Assembly: GCF_006542765.1 (NCBI RefSeq)
Contig: NZ_SKCD01000009.1
Span: forward strand, 105,737-169,736
Reading direction: 5' to 3'
Length of the DNA: 64,000 bases
From: Paenibacillus luteus
GTDB lineage: Bacteria; Bacillota; Bacilli; Paenibacillales; Paenibacillaceae
The notes under the pieces are model-generated. The model had not been told where the DNA came from. It did not search any database and worked only from the letters and a program-made list of their open reading frames with translations. This document shows positions 26,804 through 36,412 of the stretch, piece after piece. The position numbers and the translations under genes are program-made. Within the stretch, counting starts at the first letter, position 1; every line of letters starts with the position of its first letter.

Positions 26804-27709
26804 CTATGGTTTCGTAAACGACTTTCGGATTGGAAAAGCGGTATCCAGCACGCCGATTAAGCTGAGCGGCGGGAAAATAAGGACCGGAATGGCAATAAGC
26901 ACCGGCACCGCTTTGTTCCATCCCCGCTGATGGGCAAGGAAGAAGAAAAATCCGATGGCCTGAAACGCAAAAACATAACTAAGCAAAGGAATCAGGTTAA
27001 GCAGCGCAACTGCGAAAAAAGAATCGCTAGTTGTAGACGAGAACATCTCCATCACATAAGCAATGAGATAAATAACCACAAGCAAGCGCGGCAAACGCCA
27101 ATCTCTAGCTCGTGCAAATCTTGGTGTCTCCGGTCCGCCGCTCCACTTTACCAATCGGCGTGCCAGAAACTGTGTAATCACCGTGTACCCGAAAGCCATC
27201 ATAATGAAAGCCACAGGAATGGAATTAATCATGGTGTGGATAATCACTTCCGTAAAGTCTGAATTCCAATCTGCAGGAACCAAGCCTCTTGTCATCAAGT
27301 CGTCAAACATGGTCCGCACGAACGAGCCCATTTCTTTGAGCAAGGAAATATCCAGGAACATTTCAAATATAAGCAGTTCCAGCATTAATTGTGCAAGAAA
27401 TACAACTCCGACTGTCCGTATGACCCTTGAGGCAGAAGCTTGCTTCATATACAAGTGGCCCATCACAATGGACGGGATCAGAAAAAACAACCCGATAATA
27501 AGCGTTGCCGGTCCACCGATAACAAACGCCAGCACCCAGACTGGAATCATATGCAGTGCAAATGATTTTGGCGGCAGAGTTGTATACAGCACTACGAGCG
27601 GTACCATCATCAGCAGCAAGCTAATGAGATTAAAGAGAGGTAGGACAAGGGACAATAATAAAAGGAGTGCCGCTAAGCTCCACAGCACTGGTTTCAAGCC
27701 GGTTTTCAA
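26804..27709 (-). CDS. YybS-like membrane protein (DUF2232)
   Basis: A protein of about 301 residues with some eight hydrophobic segments, in the position of yybS upstream of gdpP. The start is taken as the TTG at 27709, 8 bases after GAGGTG; a GTG three codons upstream overlaps that site. Family members are uncharacterised, with a fold like substrate-binding S components of transporters. The stop is 18 bases before gdpP, so the two are likely co-transcribed. Confidence 0.8.
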   Translation of the reverse strand: MKTGLKPVLWSLAALLLLLSLVLPLFNLISLLLMMVPLVVLYTTLPPKSFALHMIPVWVLAFVIGGPATLIIGLFFLIPSIVMGHLYMKQASASRVIRTVGVVFLAQLMLELLIFEMFLDISLLKEMGSFVRTMFDDLMTRGLVPADWNSDFTEVIIHTMINSIPVAFIMMAFGYTVITQFLARRLVKWSGGPETPRFARARDWRLPRLLVVIYLIAYVMEMFSSTTSDSFFAVALLNLIPLLSYVFAFQAIGFFFFLAHQRGWNKAVPVLIAIPVLIFPPLSLIGVLDTAFPIRKSFTKP

Positions 27710-27849
27710 ACCGTTCACCTCTTGCTTATATAATCTGGTTTCTTACGAAACTTTTACAACTCATTATAGCATAAAAGCTTAAATTATCACTCACAATCAA
27801 TGGATACCGCTCCACCCTCGCATATTCATTTCGTTGCTGCTCCCAAATA

Positions 27850-27882
27850 AAAAAGACGGAACAGCAGCTGCATTCCGTCTTC
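27850..27882 (-). terminator. Terminator after the CBS-domain gene
   Basis: An 8-bp stem AGACGGAA/TTCCGTCT (27854-27861 and 27873-27880) followed by T5 on the minus strand. AAAGA on the other flank makes it weakly usable in the + direction too. Confidence 0.75.
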
Positions 27883-27951
27883 TTTGTTCATTATGATGTC
27901 CTGTAATGGCTGAGAATAGTACCCTTGGGTAAGCTTCTCCCCGGCTTTAAG

Positions 27952-28380
27952 CTATTGATCCTGCAGCACATTATGTTGCTCCATAATAATTTTTTGACAA
28001 TAATCGATAATCTCGCTTCTTCGTACAATACCGATAAAACGGTTCATATCGTCCACAACCGGCACAAAATTCTGAAGCTTAGCTAAGGAAATCAGATCAT
28101 CCATATTAGCATCAATTCGTACCGTCTTATTATTCATGCGCAGCGGCACGTCCCGAAGCCTCACTTTGTTGGTCTGCTCCAGCGTCAGGTTACCGTGGTC
28201 CTTAACATACCACAGCAAATCGCCTTCAGTGACTGTTCCTGCATACCCGCCATCTTCATTAATAATAGGTACGGCCGTATACCGATGATACTCCATACGC
28301 TCCAGCGTCTGCCGCAGCGTTGTATCTTGTGTTAAGCACACGACCTCTTGCTTCGGCAATAAAAAGAAAGCTATATTCAT
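27952..28380 (-). CDS. CBS-domain protein
   Basis: A 142-residue protein made of two CBS motifs, beginning MNIAFFLLPKQEVVCLTQ. The ATG at 28380 is chosen because the family opens this way; an upstream extension to 28452 has no support. The pairs VVCLTQDTTLRQTLERMEYH and TVRIDANMDDLISLAKLQ are the CBS cores, expected to bind an adenosine ligand. No other domain is attached. It lies 78 bases after the LCP gene and may be co-transcribed. Function unknown. Confidence 0.85.
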   Translation of the reverse strand: MNIAFFLLPKQEVVCLTQDTTLRQTLERMEYHRYTAVPIINEDGGYAGTVTEGDLLWYVKDHGNLTLEQTNKVRLRDVPLRMNNKTVRIDANMDDLISLAKLQNFVPVVDDMNRFIGIVRRSEIIDYCQKIIMEQHNVLQDQ

Positions 28381-28458
28381 GTTCGCCAACAACTCCGTTC
28401 CGTTTGCTATTCCCTTTTCTTTGCTTTGAAGGCAGCTGACGGATCGGAGCAACCAGCC

Positions 28459-29520
28459 TTACGGCTGATCGGACGAAGCGTCACTGTTTGAACTGCTGGA
28501 TAGGGCGCCTACCTCTTTGCCCTTATTTGCTGTATATTTATCCGGCAAAATTAGGCTGCTTGCAGGTGTATCCGCATTTAACCAGCTCTTAATCATCGTC
28601 TGTACCTTCGCTACATCCTCTTCATCGGCAAAGTAATACCAGGCCCCTCCGCTTTTCAAGCGATGCCCATCACCTGTGATAGAGTGACTGTAAATGTTGC
28701 GCTGCTTTGCTTGCAGCATGCTTTGACCTAAGTCTACAAGTTGCTGCGGCCGCATATCCGTGCTGAAATTTTCACCCATAATATCAATAAGATCAGGAAT
28801 CTTGGACCATTGATTCATTTGCTTTGCTTTATCTAGCAGGAGATTCAGAAATATCTGATGACGCTCCGTACGGTTAATATCACCGCCGGCGTCCTCACGG
28901 TACCGGACATAGTTAAGTGTGTCTTGACCATTATAGACGTCTTGGCCAGCTTTAATGACAAACTTCTCGTGGTCAGGATCCTTGTTCACGATATCCTCTT
29001 CAATCGGAAGCGAGATACCCCCCAGCGTATCGATCGCATTACGGAATCCTTCGAAGTTAATAGACGCATAGTAATTAATCGGCGCCTTCAAAAACTTCTC
29101 AACGGTATCCATCGCCATCCCCGCTCCGCCAAACGCGAAAGCATGCGTAATCTTGTCTTCCTTGTTCTTTCCAACAATTTCAACATACGTATCACGCGGG
29201 ATCGAAACCATCAGGATGTCACCGTCATTTGGTCGAACGACGGTATAAATCATCGTATCTGAGCGTCCGATTTCCTTACCGCGCTGATCAATACCAAGCA
29301 GCAGCACGGAGAAAGGATCCTGCTTCTTATCTATTGTACTAACTGGAACGGGTTCCCGTCCATCAATTGGCTTATAGGTTTGTTCAAGCTTCTTCTCCAC
29401 ATGACCCTGGAGGAACCAATCGAATCCGAGCATGGCTAATGTGCTGCGGTTGAGGAAAAGTGCAACAACAAGGACTAATACGACAGATGACGACAGGTAT
29501 ATCCATTTTCGTTTATTCAT
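28459..29520 (-). CDS. LytR-CpsA-Psr family protein
   Basis: A 353-residue LCP enzyme with one N-terminal membrane helix (about 7-27) and an extracytoplasmic catalytic domain. The signature blocks are LLLGIDQRGKEIGRSDTMIY, VSIPRDTYVEI and INYYASINFEGF, and a late DINRTERHQIFL supplies the conserved Arg pair. These enzymes attach teichoic acids or other glycopolymers to peptidoglycan from lipid-linked precursors. The C-terminal tail is Ser-rich. It starts its own unit; the region upstream to 29709 holds no other gene. Confidence 0.92.
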   Translation of the reverse strand: MNKRKWIYLSSSVVLVLVVALFLNRSTLAMLGFDWFLQGHVEKKLEQTYKPIDGREPVPVSTIDKKQDPFSVLLLGIDQRGKEIGRSDTMIYTVVRPNDGDILMVSIPRDTYVEIVGKNKEDKITHAFAFGGAGMAMDTVEKFLKAPINYYASINFEGFRNAIDTLGGISLPIEEDIVNKDPDHEKFVIKAGQDVYNGQDTLNYVRYREDAGGDINRTERHQIFLNLLLDKAKQMNQWSKIPDLIDIMGENFSTDMRPQQLVDLGQSMLQAKQRNIYSHSITGDGHRLKSGGAWYYFADEEDVAKVQTMIKSWLNADTPASSLILPDKYTANKGKEVGALSSSSNSDASSDQP

Positions 29521-29708
29521 AATTTTGATGATTGCTCCTATCTAATCTATTCTTTTATCAGCATGCCTTTCTAGTTTAGACGATAATTTGTCGAAACAGG
29601 TTACAAACCTTTTACAATGTTTTCATGCCAATTCTGGAACATTTTTTATGAAATAAAAAGGTCTATTAACTATTTATGACGAATACAATCATTGCAGGAT
29701 TATGCTAA

Positions 29709-30083
29709 ATGGAAAGGGTGAATCACTTGAACCAACCTCCAATCTTACAACCGGACAGCTCGTCCACCGGCTTAGACCCTAAAGTGGCGGGTTTACTTTG
29801 CTACCTTGGTGGCTTTGTAACCGGCATTATTTTTTTGGTACTGGAGAAACAAAGCCGCTTCGTCAAATTACATGCTGTCCAATCGATTGTTGTCAGTGTG
29901 TCAGTTATTGTAATCAGTTTCATCATTGGCTTGATCCCAATCATTGGGTGGCTGCTAGGTGGACTTATATCGTTAGCGTCCTTAGTGTTATGGATTGGTC
30001 TTATGCTGCTGACGCTGCAAGGCAAGCTTACCAAGCTTCCGTATATCGGTGACTGGTCTGAGCAGCAAGCCAACAAATTTTAA
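29709..30083 (+). CDS. DUF4870 membrane protein
   Basis: A 124-residue protein with a short soluble N-terminus, then GLDPKVAGLLCYLGGFVTGI, EKQSRFVKLHAVQSI and two further hydrophobic helices, a pattern typical of DUF4870 (Tic20-like) proteins with about three or four membrane segments. A TTG six codons downstream (29727) has a better ribosome site (AAAGGGTG), so the true start may be there. Function is unknown. It is a single-gene unit ending in a terminator. Confidence 0.8.
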   Translation: MERVNHLNQPPILQPDSSSTGLDPKVAGLLCYLGGFVTGIIFLVLEKQSRFVKLHAVQSIVVSVSVIVISFIIGLIPIIGWLLGGLISLASLVLWIGLMLLTLQGKLTKLPYIGDWSEQQANKF

Positions 30084-30092
30084 GGAATATAG

Positions 30093-30127
30093 AGATGAAA
30101 AGGGACGGCTTCGTGCTGTTCTTTTTT
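30093..30127 (+). terminator. Terminator after the DUF4870 gene
   Basis: The stem AAGGGACGGC/GCTGTTCTT with a TTCGT loop contains some G-T pairs and is followed by T7. Confidence 0.7.
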
Positions 30128-30352
30128 TATTTCCGACAATGAGTTCATATGAACTCATCATAAAACCACACTGATGATCTCGTAAAACTGAGCTATTGGC
30201 TAATTTTGATCTATTAGCATCTCTAAATCAGCCTAATTGGTCAAATGGAGCCTCATTTCCTCGAAACAGCGGTTTGATGAATCGGCAGAAAGTTCGTACT
30301 ATTAAGAGAATAGAAATCAAAATTTGAATGAGAAGGATTGTGAGTATTCATT

Positions 30353-31678
30353 ATGGGTATAGGATTTAATCTATTTTTATTTGCTTTGTTAATTGTGTTA
30401 ACCGCCTTTTTCGTAGCTACTGAGTTTGCTATTATCAGACTTCGTTCCAGCCGGGTTGATCAATTAGTCGTTGAAGGCAAGAAAAATGCGCTTGCCGTGC
30501 AACGAGTCGTAAGCAATTTGGATGGTTACCTATCTGCCTGTCAGCTCGGCATTACCATTACAGCACTCGGACTAGGTTGGCTCGGTGAACCGACGGTCGA
30601 GAAGCTTCTGTTTCCCTTATTCGAGCAATGGAATCTCAATAGCAATATCAGCCATATCCTTTCATTTGTCATTGCGTTCATTGGCGTAACCTTCATCCAC
30701 GTCGTTATAGGTGAGCTTGCCCCAAAAAGTATTGCGATACAAAAGGCGGAGCTTGTGAGCTTTACCGTGGTGAAGCCGATTATTCTTTTCTATAAAGTCA
30801 TGTATCCATTTATCTTTGTATTAAATGGCTCGGCCAATGCCTTGGTCCGTTTATTCGGTCTAAAGCCGGCCAAAGAACATGAGAATGCTCATACAGAAGA
30901 AGAGATTCAAATTATTTTAAGCGATAGTCTGGAAAGCGGCAAAATTAATAATACGGAGTATGGATATGTGAACCGAATCTTCGCCTTTGACGAAATTTTG
31001 GCCAAAGAGATCATGGTCCCTCGTACCGATATGACCGTTCTATACAAGAATAATTCGCTTCAACAAAATATGGAAATTATTCGCAAGGAGCAATATACAC
31101 GTTTTCCGGTTGCCGGGGATAGTAAAGACCATATCGTCGGAATAATTAATACGAAGCAATTATTTCTACAATACCAAATAAACAAAGAAATCGATTTGGA
31201 AACATTAATTCAGCCCGTCATGTCGGTATCCGAAGTGCTGCCTGTGAAAAACTTATTAACAAGAATGCAGCAGGAACGCGTTCACTTTGCAATCGTTGTC
31301 GATGAGTATGGCGGCACATCCGGACTTGTCACGATTGAGGATATTTTAGAAGAAATCGTCGGTGATATTCGTGATGAGTTTGATGCGGATGAGCGCAAAG
31401 ATATCGATAAGCTCTCGGATACTTCATATCTGCTAGACGGTAAAGTGTCTCTTACGGAGCTCGGCGATTTAATCGGAACTGAGCTTGAGCACGAAGAAGT
31501 CGATACGGTCGGCGGCTGGTTGTTCAGTGAAATGGAAGAGCCTAAGCCCGGCAAGCAATTCAGCTTCCAGAACTTAATCTTTACGGTAAGAGAAGTAAGC
31601 AAGCACCGGGTCAATAAGGTCGAGCTTACGATTACATCTCCCATTCAGCTGCTCAAGCCGGAAGCCGGACAAGCGTAA
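30353..31678 (+). CDS. Hemolysin-family CNNM/CBS/CorC transporter-like protein
   Basis: A 441-residue protein. The CNNM (DUF21) membrane domain has helices near 5-25, 60-85, 95-120 and 135-160 (FFVATEFAIIRLRSSRVDQL opens it). Two CBS motifs follow (205-330; MVPRTDMTVL, DEYGGTSGLVTIEDILEEIV), then the CorC_HlyC domain (350-430). This family covers Mg2+ efflux proteins such as YhdP/MpfA and the CNNM group. AAGGA lies 15 bases before the ATG, which is long, but no other start fits. Magnesium export is a likely role by family. Confidence 0.9.
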   Translation: MGIGFNLFLFALLIVLTAFFVATEFAIIRLRSSRVDQLVVEGKKNALAVQRVVSNLDGYLSACQLGITITALGLGWLGEPTVEKLLFPLFEQWNLNSNISHILSFVIAFIGVTFIHVVIGELAPKSIAIQKAELVSFTVVKPIILFYKVMYPFIFVLNGSANALVRLFGLKPAKEHENAHTEEEIQIILSDSLESGKINNTEYGYVNRIFAFDEILAKEIMVPRTDMTVLYKNNSLQQNMEIIRKEQYTRFPVAGDSKDHIVGIINTKQLFLQYQINKEIDLETLIQPVMSVSEVLPVKNLLTRMQQERVHFAIVVDEYGGTSGLVTIEDILEEIVGDIRDEFDADERKDIDKLSDTSYLLDGKVSLTELGDLIGTELEHEEVDTVGGWLFSEMEEPKPGKQFSFQNLIFTVREVSKHRVNKVELTITSPIQLLKPEAGQA

Positions 31679-31695
31679 ATGATAGCCTTAATAAA

Positions 31696-31738
31696 AAGAG
31701 AACAAGGACGGTATCCGTGGATACCGTCCTTGTTCTTG
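31696..31738. terminator. Bidirectional terminator
   Basis: A near-perfect 18-bp hairpin (31699-31716 with 31719-31736, loop GT) is preceded by AAAAAG and followed by TG. It is the strongest hairpin in this section and ends the CNNM gene. Confidence 0.8.
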
Positions 31739-31805
31739 TGCTCTGCACGTATGATGCTTCTGAGAGAGGGCAACCTAAGGAAAAATCAAAGGAGACCTGT
31801 TTCGG

Positions 31806-32258
31806 ATGCTGCTCAATATCATTTGCGGATTTGTCATTCCATGGCTTGCAGCCTTGTTCTTAATTCGGAAAAGTCCAAAAACCTTGCTGCTCATCTATCC
31901 TATAGGCTCTGTCGCTTCATTAGTGATCAACTCATTTGGCTTTCAGTTAGGCTTCTGGGATTTCACACCCCTCATCCCCAATGATGAGTCTGTATCGGCA
32001 CTGCCGCTTGATATAGGACTTTACCCGATTTTGGGCAGCTTTATGATCTGGACCATTCTGCTGCACCGGAATAAAACAGCGCTGATCTTGTTCGTTTTCA
32101 TTTTGTTTACTACGCTGCTCGAATTTAGTGCACTGCTGTTTGGCAAAGTAACCTACGGAAACGGCTGGAATATCGGTTTCACTTTTCTGTCCTATTTACT
32201 TGCCTTCGGCATCGTCTATTTGTACTTCAAGCTACTGGAGAGGTTTCGCTTGTTATAG
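31806..32258 (+). CDS. CBO0543-like membrane protein
   Basis: A 150-residue protein with about five hydrophobic segments and the central FGFQLGFWDFTPLIPNDESV, a pattern I associate with the CBO0543 family of small Bacillota membrane proteins. AAAGGAG precedes the ATG by about 11 bases. The stop overlaps the convergent AI-2E gene by 6 bases. Function unknown. Confidence 0.7.
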   Translation: MLLNIICGFVIPWLAALFLIRKSPKTLLLIYPIGSVASLVINSFGFQLGFWDFTPLIPNDESVSALPLDIGLYPILGSFMIWTILLHRNKTALILFVFILFTTLLEFSALLFGKVTYGNGWNIGFTFLSYLLAFGIVYLYFKLLERFRLL

Positions 32259-33413
32259 CGGTTCGTTGCTGCCTCTCTCCTCTTTCTGATAAAGCGAGGA
32301 GCGATTCCTAAACCAATCAAATATGTGGATGACAATAACCTTTAAGACTGCGTACCCAGGTACAGCAAGTACAATCCCCGCAATGCCGAACAAGTTACCC
32401 GCAGTTAAGATAACAAATATAATCGTGATTGGATGAATTTGCAGGCTTTTTCCCATTATCTGAGGTGAAATAAATTTCCCTTCAATAAGCTGAACGATTG
32501 TCCAAATCACAATCATCTTTAACAGCATCACTGGTGAGGTAACCATTGCAACGATCAATGCCGGTGTAATGGCGATCGCTGGTCCTAGATAAGGGATCAC
32601 ACTCGTGCAGGCAGCTACCAAAGCAAGCACAAGCGAATACTCCAACCCAATAATCAAATATCCAATGTATAGAAGCGCTCCGATACAGAAGCTCACTATA
32701 ATTTGACCTCTGATGTAGCTGCTGATTTGATTATTCATTTCAGCCATAATTGTTTTTGTTTGTGGTTGCAGCTTGCCAGGCAGAAAACTAACAATGGCTT
32801 GCGGAAGATGCTTTCCATCTTTTAACAAGTAAAATAAAATAAACGGCAGCGTTAAAATAGCAAGCAATACCTCTTTAAGTGCACCTACAATCGATCCTAA
32901 GCTAGATAAGGTACCATTTAGCAGCTTTGTAACCTTGTCCGTTAGATCTCCAGATAGCTCGGCAGGATTAAGATTAAACCAATCCTGAATTTGAACAAAA
33001 CCTGCGCTCCCCATAAAATCCTCAAAGATATGTCTAAGCTGTTCGCCGTATTTCGGAAAATTATTGATAAGGCTCACCGCCTGCTCATTTAAAAAGGGAA
33101 TGACGGCAACGAGCAATATCGTAATCAAGCCAGCGCCAACTAGAAACAAAATAATAATGGAATACACTCTTTTTACTCTTTTGCGCTCCATAAAATCAAC
33201 CACAGGGTTTAACAAATAATAAGCAATTCCCGCTAGAATGACGGGCAGAAGCAACGTTTTGAGCAGCACCGTAAACGGTGTGAAAATGTAAGAAATTTTC
33301 GTCAGCACCATTATATTCAGGCCAACAAGCAGCAGCACAAGCAGGAACAATACGAACTTGTTATTCAAAATAAACTTTTTGAATCGTTCGGTTCCTGTTT
33401 TGGCATTGTCCAT
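32253..33413 (-). CDS. AI-2E family transporter-like membrane protein (PerM/YueF type)
   Basis: A 386-residue permease with eight membrane segments in the AI-2E arrangement: a pair near 18-60, a long loop with LINNFPKYGEQLRHIFEDFM, then the C-terminal block with LVAACTSVIPYLGPAIAITP and GKSLQIHPITIIFVILTAGN. The second ATG (33413) is preferred since AGGA lies 9 bases before it. Members export autoinducer-2 in some species and act as Na+/H+ antiporters in others; the substrate here is unknown. Single gene. Confidence 0.88.
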   Translation of the reverse strand: MDNAKTGTERFKKFILNNKFVLFLLVLLLVGLNIMVLTKISYIFTPFTVLLKTLLLPVILAGIAYYLLNPVVDFMERKRVKRVYSIIILFLVGAGLITILLVAVIPFLNEQAVSLINNFPKYGEQLRHIFEDFMGSAGFVQIQDWFNLNPAELSGDLTDKVTKLLNGTLSSLGSIVGALKEVLLAILTLPFILFYLLKDGKHLPQAIVSFLPGKLQPQTKTIMAEMNNQISSYIRGQIIVSFCIGALLYIGYLIIGLEYSLVLALVAACTSVIPYLGPAIAITPALIVAMVTSPVMLLKMIVIWTIVQLIEGKFISPQIMGKSLQIHPITIIFVILTAGNLFGIAGIVLAVPGYAVLKVIVIHIFDWFRNRSSLYQKEERGSNEPL

Positions 33414-33523
33414 ATCCATCTTTCCTCTCTGTATATCTTGCAGTTGTTCATTTTTCTCATTGTAGCATTTCTATAAATACAAACGCTAATCGCGAATCTT
33501 GATCAAATTGTTTTTTTCAGGCA

Positions 33524-33556
33524 GAAAAAAACAGCATCCTGTTATGGCTGCTGCCC
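33524..33556 (-). terminator. Terminator after the cation/proton antiporter
   Basis: Minus strand CAGCAG...ATGCTG-type stem followed by T7, about 40 bases after the stop at 33596. Confidence 0.6.
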
Positions 33557-33595
33557 TTTTCTATATTAAAGCATCATATGAAAAGACGAATACAG

Positions 33596-34756
33596 TTAAC
33601 GTGATTCCATAGTCTCATTTGTTTTCTTTGGAAAAACAACCTTCAGCATCGGCGGCGTGACAAGCGTCGTCACAATAACGACCATTACAACTGACGTGAA
33701 GTACTGTGGAAGCAGCAGCCCGGATTCTAGGCCAGAGGCAGCAATAATCAAAGCCACCTCTCCGCGAGAGATCATCCCCGCACCAATTGCGAGTGAAGAG
33801 TGGTTATTAAAGCCGCTCAGCCTTGCCCCTACTCCAGCGCCAAACAGCTTCGTCAGGATGGCAATAATAGATAAGACAAGAATAAACCAAAGCTGGCTGC
33901 CTATCCCTTCAATTGTAATATTCAGGCCAATACTGACAAAGAACACGGGTACGAACAGCGCATAGGCGATCGGTTCAATCTTTGTTTCCACCTGATGCTT
34001 AAAGGTCGTTTGTGAAATGGCAATACCCGCAGCAAAAGCACCAATTATACCGGCAACGCCCATTTCCTCCGCAAAATAAGAAAATGAAAAGCATGCAATC
34101 AATGCAGCGCTTACCACGCTCTCCGTCACTTTAAAGCGGGAGATCAGCTTCATAAATGGCGGAATGATCCATAGGCTTACAGCGATGACAACGATGAAAA
34201 ACAACAGCTTCTTTCCGATGAGCATTGGAATCGACACCGTGTCTCCTGCTCCAAGCATACTCATCATAACGGCAAGCATAACCACAACGACTACATCATC
34301 GACGACAGCAGCTCCAAGAATCGTTGTGCCTTCCTTCGAGCCCAGTTGGTTCATTTCCTTCAATGTCTGAACAGATATGCTTACCGAAGTGGCGCAGAGC
34401 AGAAGTCCAAGAAAAAGAGCCTCCGCATTAGTCATGCCAAAGACAGCCCCTATTGCATACCCTCCGATAAAAGGTAAAATAATACCGCCAATAGCTACGG
34501 CGAAAGCAGCTTTCCAGTTTTGACGCAGCTGCTCCAAATCCGTTTCCAACCCCGCAATAAACATAAGAAGCAATACGCCTATTTCAGCAAAATGGCTTAT
34601 AAAATCATTAGGCTGAATCCAGCCAAGCAAGGCTGGCCCGAGCAATATACCGGCGATCAGCTTGCCTAGCACGGACGGTTGCCCTAATTTTACCGATAGA
34701 TGTCCTGCTGCCTTGGTAAATACAATAATGAGTGCTAAATATAAAATGAATTGCAA
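33596..34756 (-). CDS. CPA2-type Na+/H+ (or K+/H+) antiporter, membrane domain
   Basis: A 386-residue antiporter with about 12 membrane helices and no C-terminal TrkA domain. It starts with TTG after AAGGAG. The conserved blocks are GKLIAGILLGPALLG, LLMFIAGLETDLEQL, VDDVVVVVMLAVM (ion-binding Asp pair region) and ISRGEVALIIAASGL, as in KefB/NapA/GerN-type proteins. GerN-like members exchange Na+ and K+ for H+ during spore germination; here the ion is not decidable. Single gene between terminators. Confidence 0.9.
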   Translation of the reverse strand: MQFILYLALIIVFTKAAGHLSVKLGQPSVLGKLIAGILLGPALLGWIQPNDFISHFAEIGVLLLMFIAGLETDLEQLRQNWKAAFAVAIGGIILPFIGGYAIGAVFGMTNAEALFLGLLLCATSVSISVQTLKEMNQLGSKEGTTILGAAVVDDVVVVVMLAVMMSMLGAGDTVSIPMLIGKKLLFFIVVIAVSLWIIPPFMKLISRFKVTESVVSAALIACFSFSYFAEEMGVAGIIGAFAAGIAISQTTFKHQVETKIEPIAYALFVPVFFVSIGLNITIEGIGSQLWFILVLSIIAILTKLFGAGVGARLSGFNNHSSLAIGAGMISRGEVALIIAASGLESGLLLPQYFTSVVMVVIVTTLVTPPMLKVVFPKKTNETMESR

Positions 34757-34798
34757 GCCTGTACACTCCTTCCCTCAAGCCATCGCATTAGCATACAG

Positions 34799-34832
34799 CA
34801 AAAAGAGAGCCCCTATTCACAAGGACTCTCCG
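34799..34832 (-). terminator. Second terminator after rpsR
   Basis: Minus strand GGAGAGTCC/GGGGCTCTCT-type stem followed by T5. Together with the one at 34844 it forms a tandem pair. Confidence 0.7.
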
Positions 34833-34843
34833 TAATAAAACAA

Positions 34844-34872
34844 AAAGAGCCCTTGGTGACAGGCTCCTCCGT
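34844..34872 (-). terminator. First terminator after rpsR
   Basis: Minus strand GGAGCCT...AAGGGCTC stem followed by T5, about 30 bases after the S18 stop. Confidence 0.65.
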
Positions 34873-34896
34873 TTTGGTGCATATTCACTTAGCGAC

Positions 34897-35181
34897 CTAT
34901 TCAGTCGTGTAAGGAAGCAATGCGATTTGACGTGAACGTTTAACTGCAACAGTAAGCAAGCGTTGGTATTTAGCGCTTGTACCAGTCACACGACGTGGCA
35001 AGATTTTGCCGCGTTCGCTGATAAACTTTTTCAGCAAATCAACATCTTTATAGTCAATTTTAGTGATTTTGTTTACAGTGAAGAAACATACTTTCCGACG
35101 CTTGTTGCGTCCGCCTTTACGTCCGCTGAACTTACGTTCTGGACGCTCGTCGCCACCGTTATCTCTTTGCTTGAAAGCCAT
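34897..35181 (-). CDS. rpsR: 30S ribosomal protein S18
   Basis: A 94-residue S18 with [39 protein letters not shown] and [20 protein letters not shown]. The N-terminal extension ([19 protein letters not shown]) is basic and slightly long. It is last in the operon rpsF-ssb-rpsR. The N-terminal Cys of some S18 zinc-binding forms is not repeated: one Cys (VCFF) is seen, so this is the Cys-minus type. Confidence 0.97.
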   Translation of the reverse strand: MAFKQRDNGGDERPERKFSGRKGGRNKRRKVCFFTVNKITKIDYKDVDLLKKFISERGKILPRRVTGTSAKYQRLLTVAVKRSRQIALLPYTTE

Positions 35182-35292
35182 GATAGGTATCCTCCTTATC
35201 GTTGAAAATTTTACAATTACACAGCAGCTTTATATCGCCATAAAGGCTGCATAACCGTTCCATTGATACGCGAAGTAGAACCTACTCCGTGA

Positions 35293-35817
35293 TCAAAATG
35301 GCAAATCATCCTCTGATATATCAATCGGGCGTCCGTCATCCTGGAAAGGATCACGGCTGTCGTTACGTGAGTTATTACCAGATGGACGGTTACCGCCGCT
35401 TTGGGAAGCATTTCCGCCGAAGGAACCTCCGCCGGTGCTTGTACCGCCGCTATAGCTGCTTCCGCCTTCTTCGCGCGAGCCACCGCCGCCATCTTTGTTG
35501 GATTCCAAGAACCGAACGTTATCTGCGATAACTTCCGTCACGTAGACGCGTTTGCCTTCGTTGTTCTCGTAATTCCGAACTTGAATGCGACCTTCAACCG
35601 CTGTTAGACGGCCTTTGCGCAAGTAGTTGGCGCAAGTCTCGGCCAGTTGACGCCAAGTTACAACCGGAATGAAATCCGCTTCACGCTCGCCTTGTCCACC
35701 GCTCGTAAACGGACGGTCTACGGCTAACGTAAATTGTGTAACTGCAACGCCTGCAGGCGTATAACGAAGCTCTGGGTCTCTCGTCAATCTACCAATTAGT
35801 ATAACACGGTTCAACAT
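35293..35817 (-). CDS. ssb: Single-stranded DNA-binding protein
   Basis: A 174-residue SsbA. The OB-fold covers 1-106 ([51 protein letters not shown]). A Gly/Ser/Asn-rich linker of about 55 residues follows, and the tip is DISEDDLPF, the acidic peptide that recruits replication and repair proteins. GGGAGGT precedes the ATG. It lies between rpsF and rpsR. Confidence 0.97.
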   Translation of the reverse strand: MLNRVILIGRLTRDPELRYTPAGVAVTQFTLAVDRPFTSGGQGEREADFIPVVTWRQLAETCANYLRKGRLTAVEGRIQVRNYENNEGKRVYVTEVIADNVRFLESNKDGGGGSREEGGSSYSGGTSTGGGSFGGNASQSGGNRPSGNNSRNDSRDPFQDDGRPIDISEDDLPF

Positions 35818-35853
35818 CGTTTCTGACCTCCCAATCGAACAATCCAGCGTGGA

Positions 35854-36138
35854 TTAAGCGACGTCTCTGACGATCAACGAACGGATAACTTCATCCGTAA
35901 TCTTCATGATGCGGTCAAGTTCATTCACAACTTCAGTCGTTGCGTTGAAATGTACCAAAATAAAATAACCATCACGAAGCTTGTTGATTTCATACGCAAG
36001 ACGACGTTTTCCGCTCACATCTTGCTTAGTGACCTCTCCGCCGTTGGAGATAATGCCATGGAATTTGTCAACGATCGCTTGCAAGGCTTCTTGCTCAACG
36101 TCTGGACGTACGATGTACATTACTTCATATTTGCGCAT
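35854..36138 (-). CDS. rpsF: 30S ribosomal protein S6
   Basis: A 94-residue S6 (MRKYEVMYIVRPDVEQEALQ, YEINKLRDGYFILVHFNATT, IMKITDEVIRSLIVRD). It pairs with S18 in the 30S platform. AGGAGGTG precedes the ATG. It is first in rpsF-ssb-rpsR. Confidence 0.97.
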   Translation of the reverse strand: MRKYEVMYIVRPDVEQEALQAIVDKFHGIISNGGEVTKQDVSGKRRLAYEINKLRDGYFILVHFNATTEVVNELDRIMKITDEVIRSLIVRDVA

Positions 36139-36186
36139 ATTGTTTCACCTCCTCTTGGACTAACGGCCCCATAAATGGAGCAAGGA

Positions 36187-36239
36187 GCGAGCTTGTGCTC
36201 GCATCTCTACACTATATCAAATTTATAAGCCTATGACAA
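36187..36239 (-). promoter_or_regulatory. rpsF promoter and leader hairpin
   Basis: Minus strand -35 TTGTCA (36234-36239) and -10 TATAGT (36211-36216) have a 17-base spacer. A GCGAGC/GCTCGC hairpin (36187-36202) lies just after. S6:S18-binding leaders regulate this operon in many bacteria; a CCG-containing segment (GGGGCCGTTAGTCC) follows, but I cannot confirm the S6:S18 motif. Confidence 0.65.
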
Positions 36240-36412
36240 GTAAAATAATACTCCACAGCAGTCTTCATCCCGTCCATTACGCCATATATCGGGTTATAAC
36301 CGTTATCTGCTACTTATGCAATTCCCCTTTGCTGCAAATACTACGGCAGTGAACGGTCAAGGCAACTAATGAATCTATCCGTTCTAAACTGACTTATCGG
36401 AGGATGATCATA